The notes beneath the pieces are model-generated. The model did not search any database and was not told the DNA's origin. It was given only the letters and a program-made list of their open reading frames with translations. The position numbers and the translations under genes are program-made. From CAYUYM01 sp964449305 (lineage in GTDB: Bacteria; Bacteroidota; Ignavibacteria; SZUA-365; CAYQST01), in NCBI GenBank assembly GCA_964449305.1, contig CAYUYM010000085.1, forward strand, positions 1 through 13,896: a stretch of DNA of 13,896 bases, given 5' to 3'. Below, piece after piece: positions 13,266 to 13,896 of the stretch. The number at the start of each line of letters is the position of its first letter. Position 1 is the stretch's first letter.

Positions 13266-13896
13266 GAAGCCTCCGGTCGCGGCGCGAGGCCGTGGTAGAT
13301 GATGGAAAAGATGTGCTCCCTGCGATCGCGCCCGAAGCGCTCCCGATCGATGTGGGCATCGGGTTCGAAGATCTCGAAGATCGGTGTGGCGACGTAGTGA
13401 TAGACGCATGCGCCGAACAGCGTGAGGAGGAGCTGTGCGGGATCGACGCGGACAATCTCACGCCGCTTCATCGCTGCCGTGATGTGCTGGATGAGCATGC
13501 GGGGCGGGTCGATGATGTCGTCGGCGAAGGCCTTGCGGAAGTTCGTCTTGAACGTCTCCGCCCCGTCGAGGAATTCGCGCATCACAAAGCGGATGAGCGC
13601 CGGATTCGCATCGAGGATGCCCGTGTACCGCACGATGAAGCCGCGGAGTGTGTCGGCAAAGCTGCCCTCCGCCACGAGGGCCTCACGCATGAGCATGAAG
13701 TACCGCCGGAAGATGTATGCGAAGACGGCGTCGTAGAGCCTGTCCTTCGAGCGGAAGTAGTAATGCACGAGCGCCTTGTTGATCCCGGCCCTGTCGGCGA
13801 TCTCCTGCATGCGCGCCCCTGCACGCCCCTGTGTGGCGAACACCTCCATGGCGGCGAGGAAGACCACGTCGAACTCCAGTCCCTTGGCGGCGTGCA
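13262..13896 (-). CDS. TetR/AcrR-family regulator of the exporter operon (5' end not in window)
   Basis: The frame is open to the right edge. The nearest start candidates are GTG 13867 and ATG 13849. From the GTG (201 residues), the helix-turn-helix lies at about 20-38 (MQEIADRAGINKALVHYYF) followed by RSKDRLYDAVF, a textbook TetR N-terminal domain. Residues 45-200 form an all-helical ligand/dimer domain (LIRFVMREFL, RKAFADDIIDPPRMLIQHI). It should bind the operon promoter, which is outside the window, and release it when a small molecule binds; CecR holds the same place before ybhGFSR in E. coli. It overlaps the TolC start by four bases. The codons upstream of the TetR homology, at 13894-13852, read HAAKGLEFDVVFLAA, a UvrD/PcrA helicase motif and not a TetR N-terminus, so the authentic 5' end is doubtful. 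Confidence 0.88.
   Translation of the reverse strand, partial: HAAKGLEFDVVFLAAMEVFATQGRAGARMQEIADRAGINKALVHYYFRSKDRLYDAVFAYIFRRYFMLMREALVAEGSFADTLRGFIVRYTGILDANPALIRFVMREFLDGAETFKTNFRKAFADDIIDPPRMLIQHITAAMKRREIVRVDPAQLLLTLFGACVYHYVATPIFEIFEPDAHIDRERFGRDRREHIFSIIYHGLAPRPEAS

Overview
The window reads as chromosomal DNA from a GC-rich Gram-negative bacterium, most likely in the Bacteroidota/Chlorobiota/Ignavibacteriota (FCB) group. The clues are a TonB-receptor-type N-terminus with a carboxypeptidase-regulatory-like domain, promoters that fit the Bacteroidetes-type -33 TTTG / -7 TAnnTTTG pattern (clearest before the tRNA gene), several lipoproteins, and short GAGTTGAA-type tandem repeats between genes. 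Purine-rich ribosome binding sites (GGAGG) occur before several genes, so it is not a typical Bacteroides. The placement is an inference; no rRNA or marker gene is present.

Layout. Positions 1-1478 (minus strand) carry the 5' end of a TonB-dependent-receptor-like gene and, upstream of it, a LacI-family regulator whose control region (1479-1660) holds a promoter and two near-identical operator-like palindromes. Positions 1757-5663 (plus strand) carry a lipoprotein thermonuclease with an extra Cys/His C-terminal domain, a tRNA-Thr(CGU) with its promoter and terminator, an exported protein of unknown function, and a lipoprotein peptidase of the dipeptidyl-peptidase III (M49) type. Positions 5848-6795 (minus) encode a CorA-family metal channel, convergent with the peptidase gene.

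The right half (7067-13896, minus) is one tightly packed seven-gene operon read from right to left: TetR regulator, TolC-like outer-membrane channel, HlyD-type membrane-fusion lipoprotein, two separate ABC ATPases and two ABC-2 permeases. Five of its six junctions overlap or nearly touch (4-bp ATGA overlaps, an 8-bp overlap, a 1-bp gap). The order matches the cecR-ybhGFSR type of exporter of E. coli, with two differences: the double ATPase YbhF is split into two genes, and the operon carries its own TolC. Together these would form a drug/solute exporter spanning both membranes, controlled by the TetR protein encoded first.

The most interesting details are: the lesions of the two ATPases (H-loop His to Pro in one, LSGG to LPLG in the other) fall in the same composite ATP site; the lacI gene has an ATG with a strong ribosome binding site followed after seven codons by an in-frame TGA; and the extreme right end reads as a UvrD/PcrA helicase motif joined in frame to the TetR protein, which looks like a chimeric join or a fusion. 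I see no CRISPR array, phage, transposase or clearly new multi-gene system.
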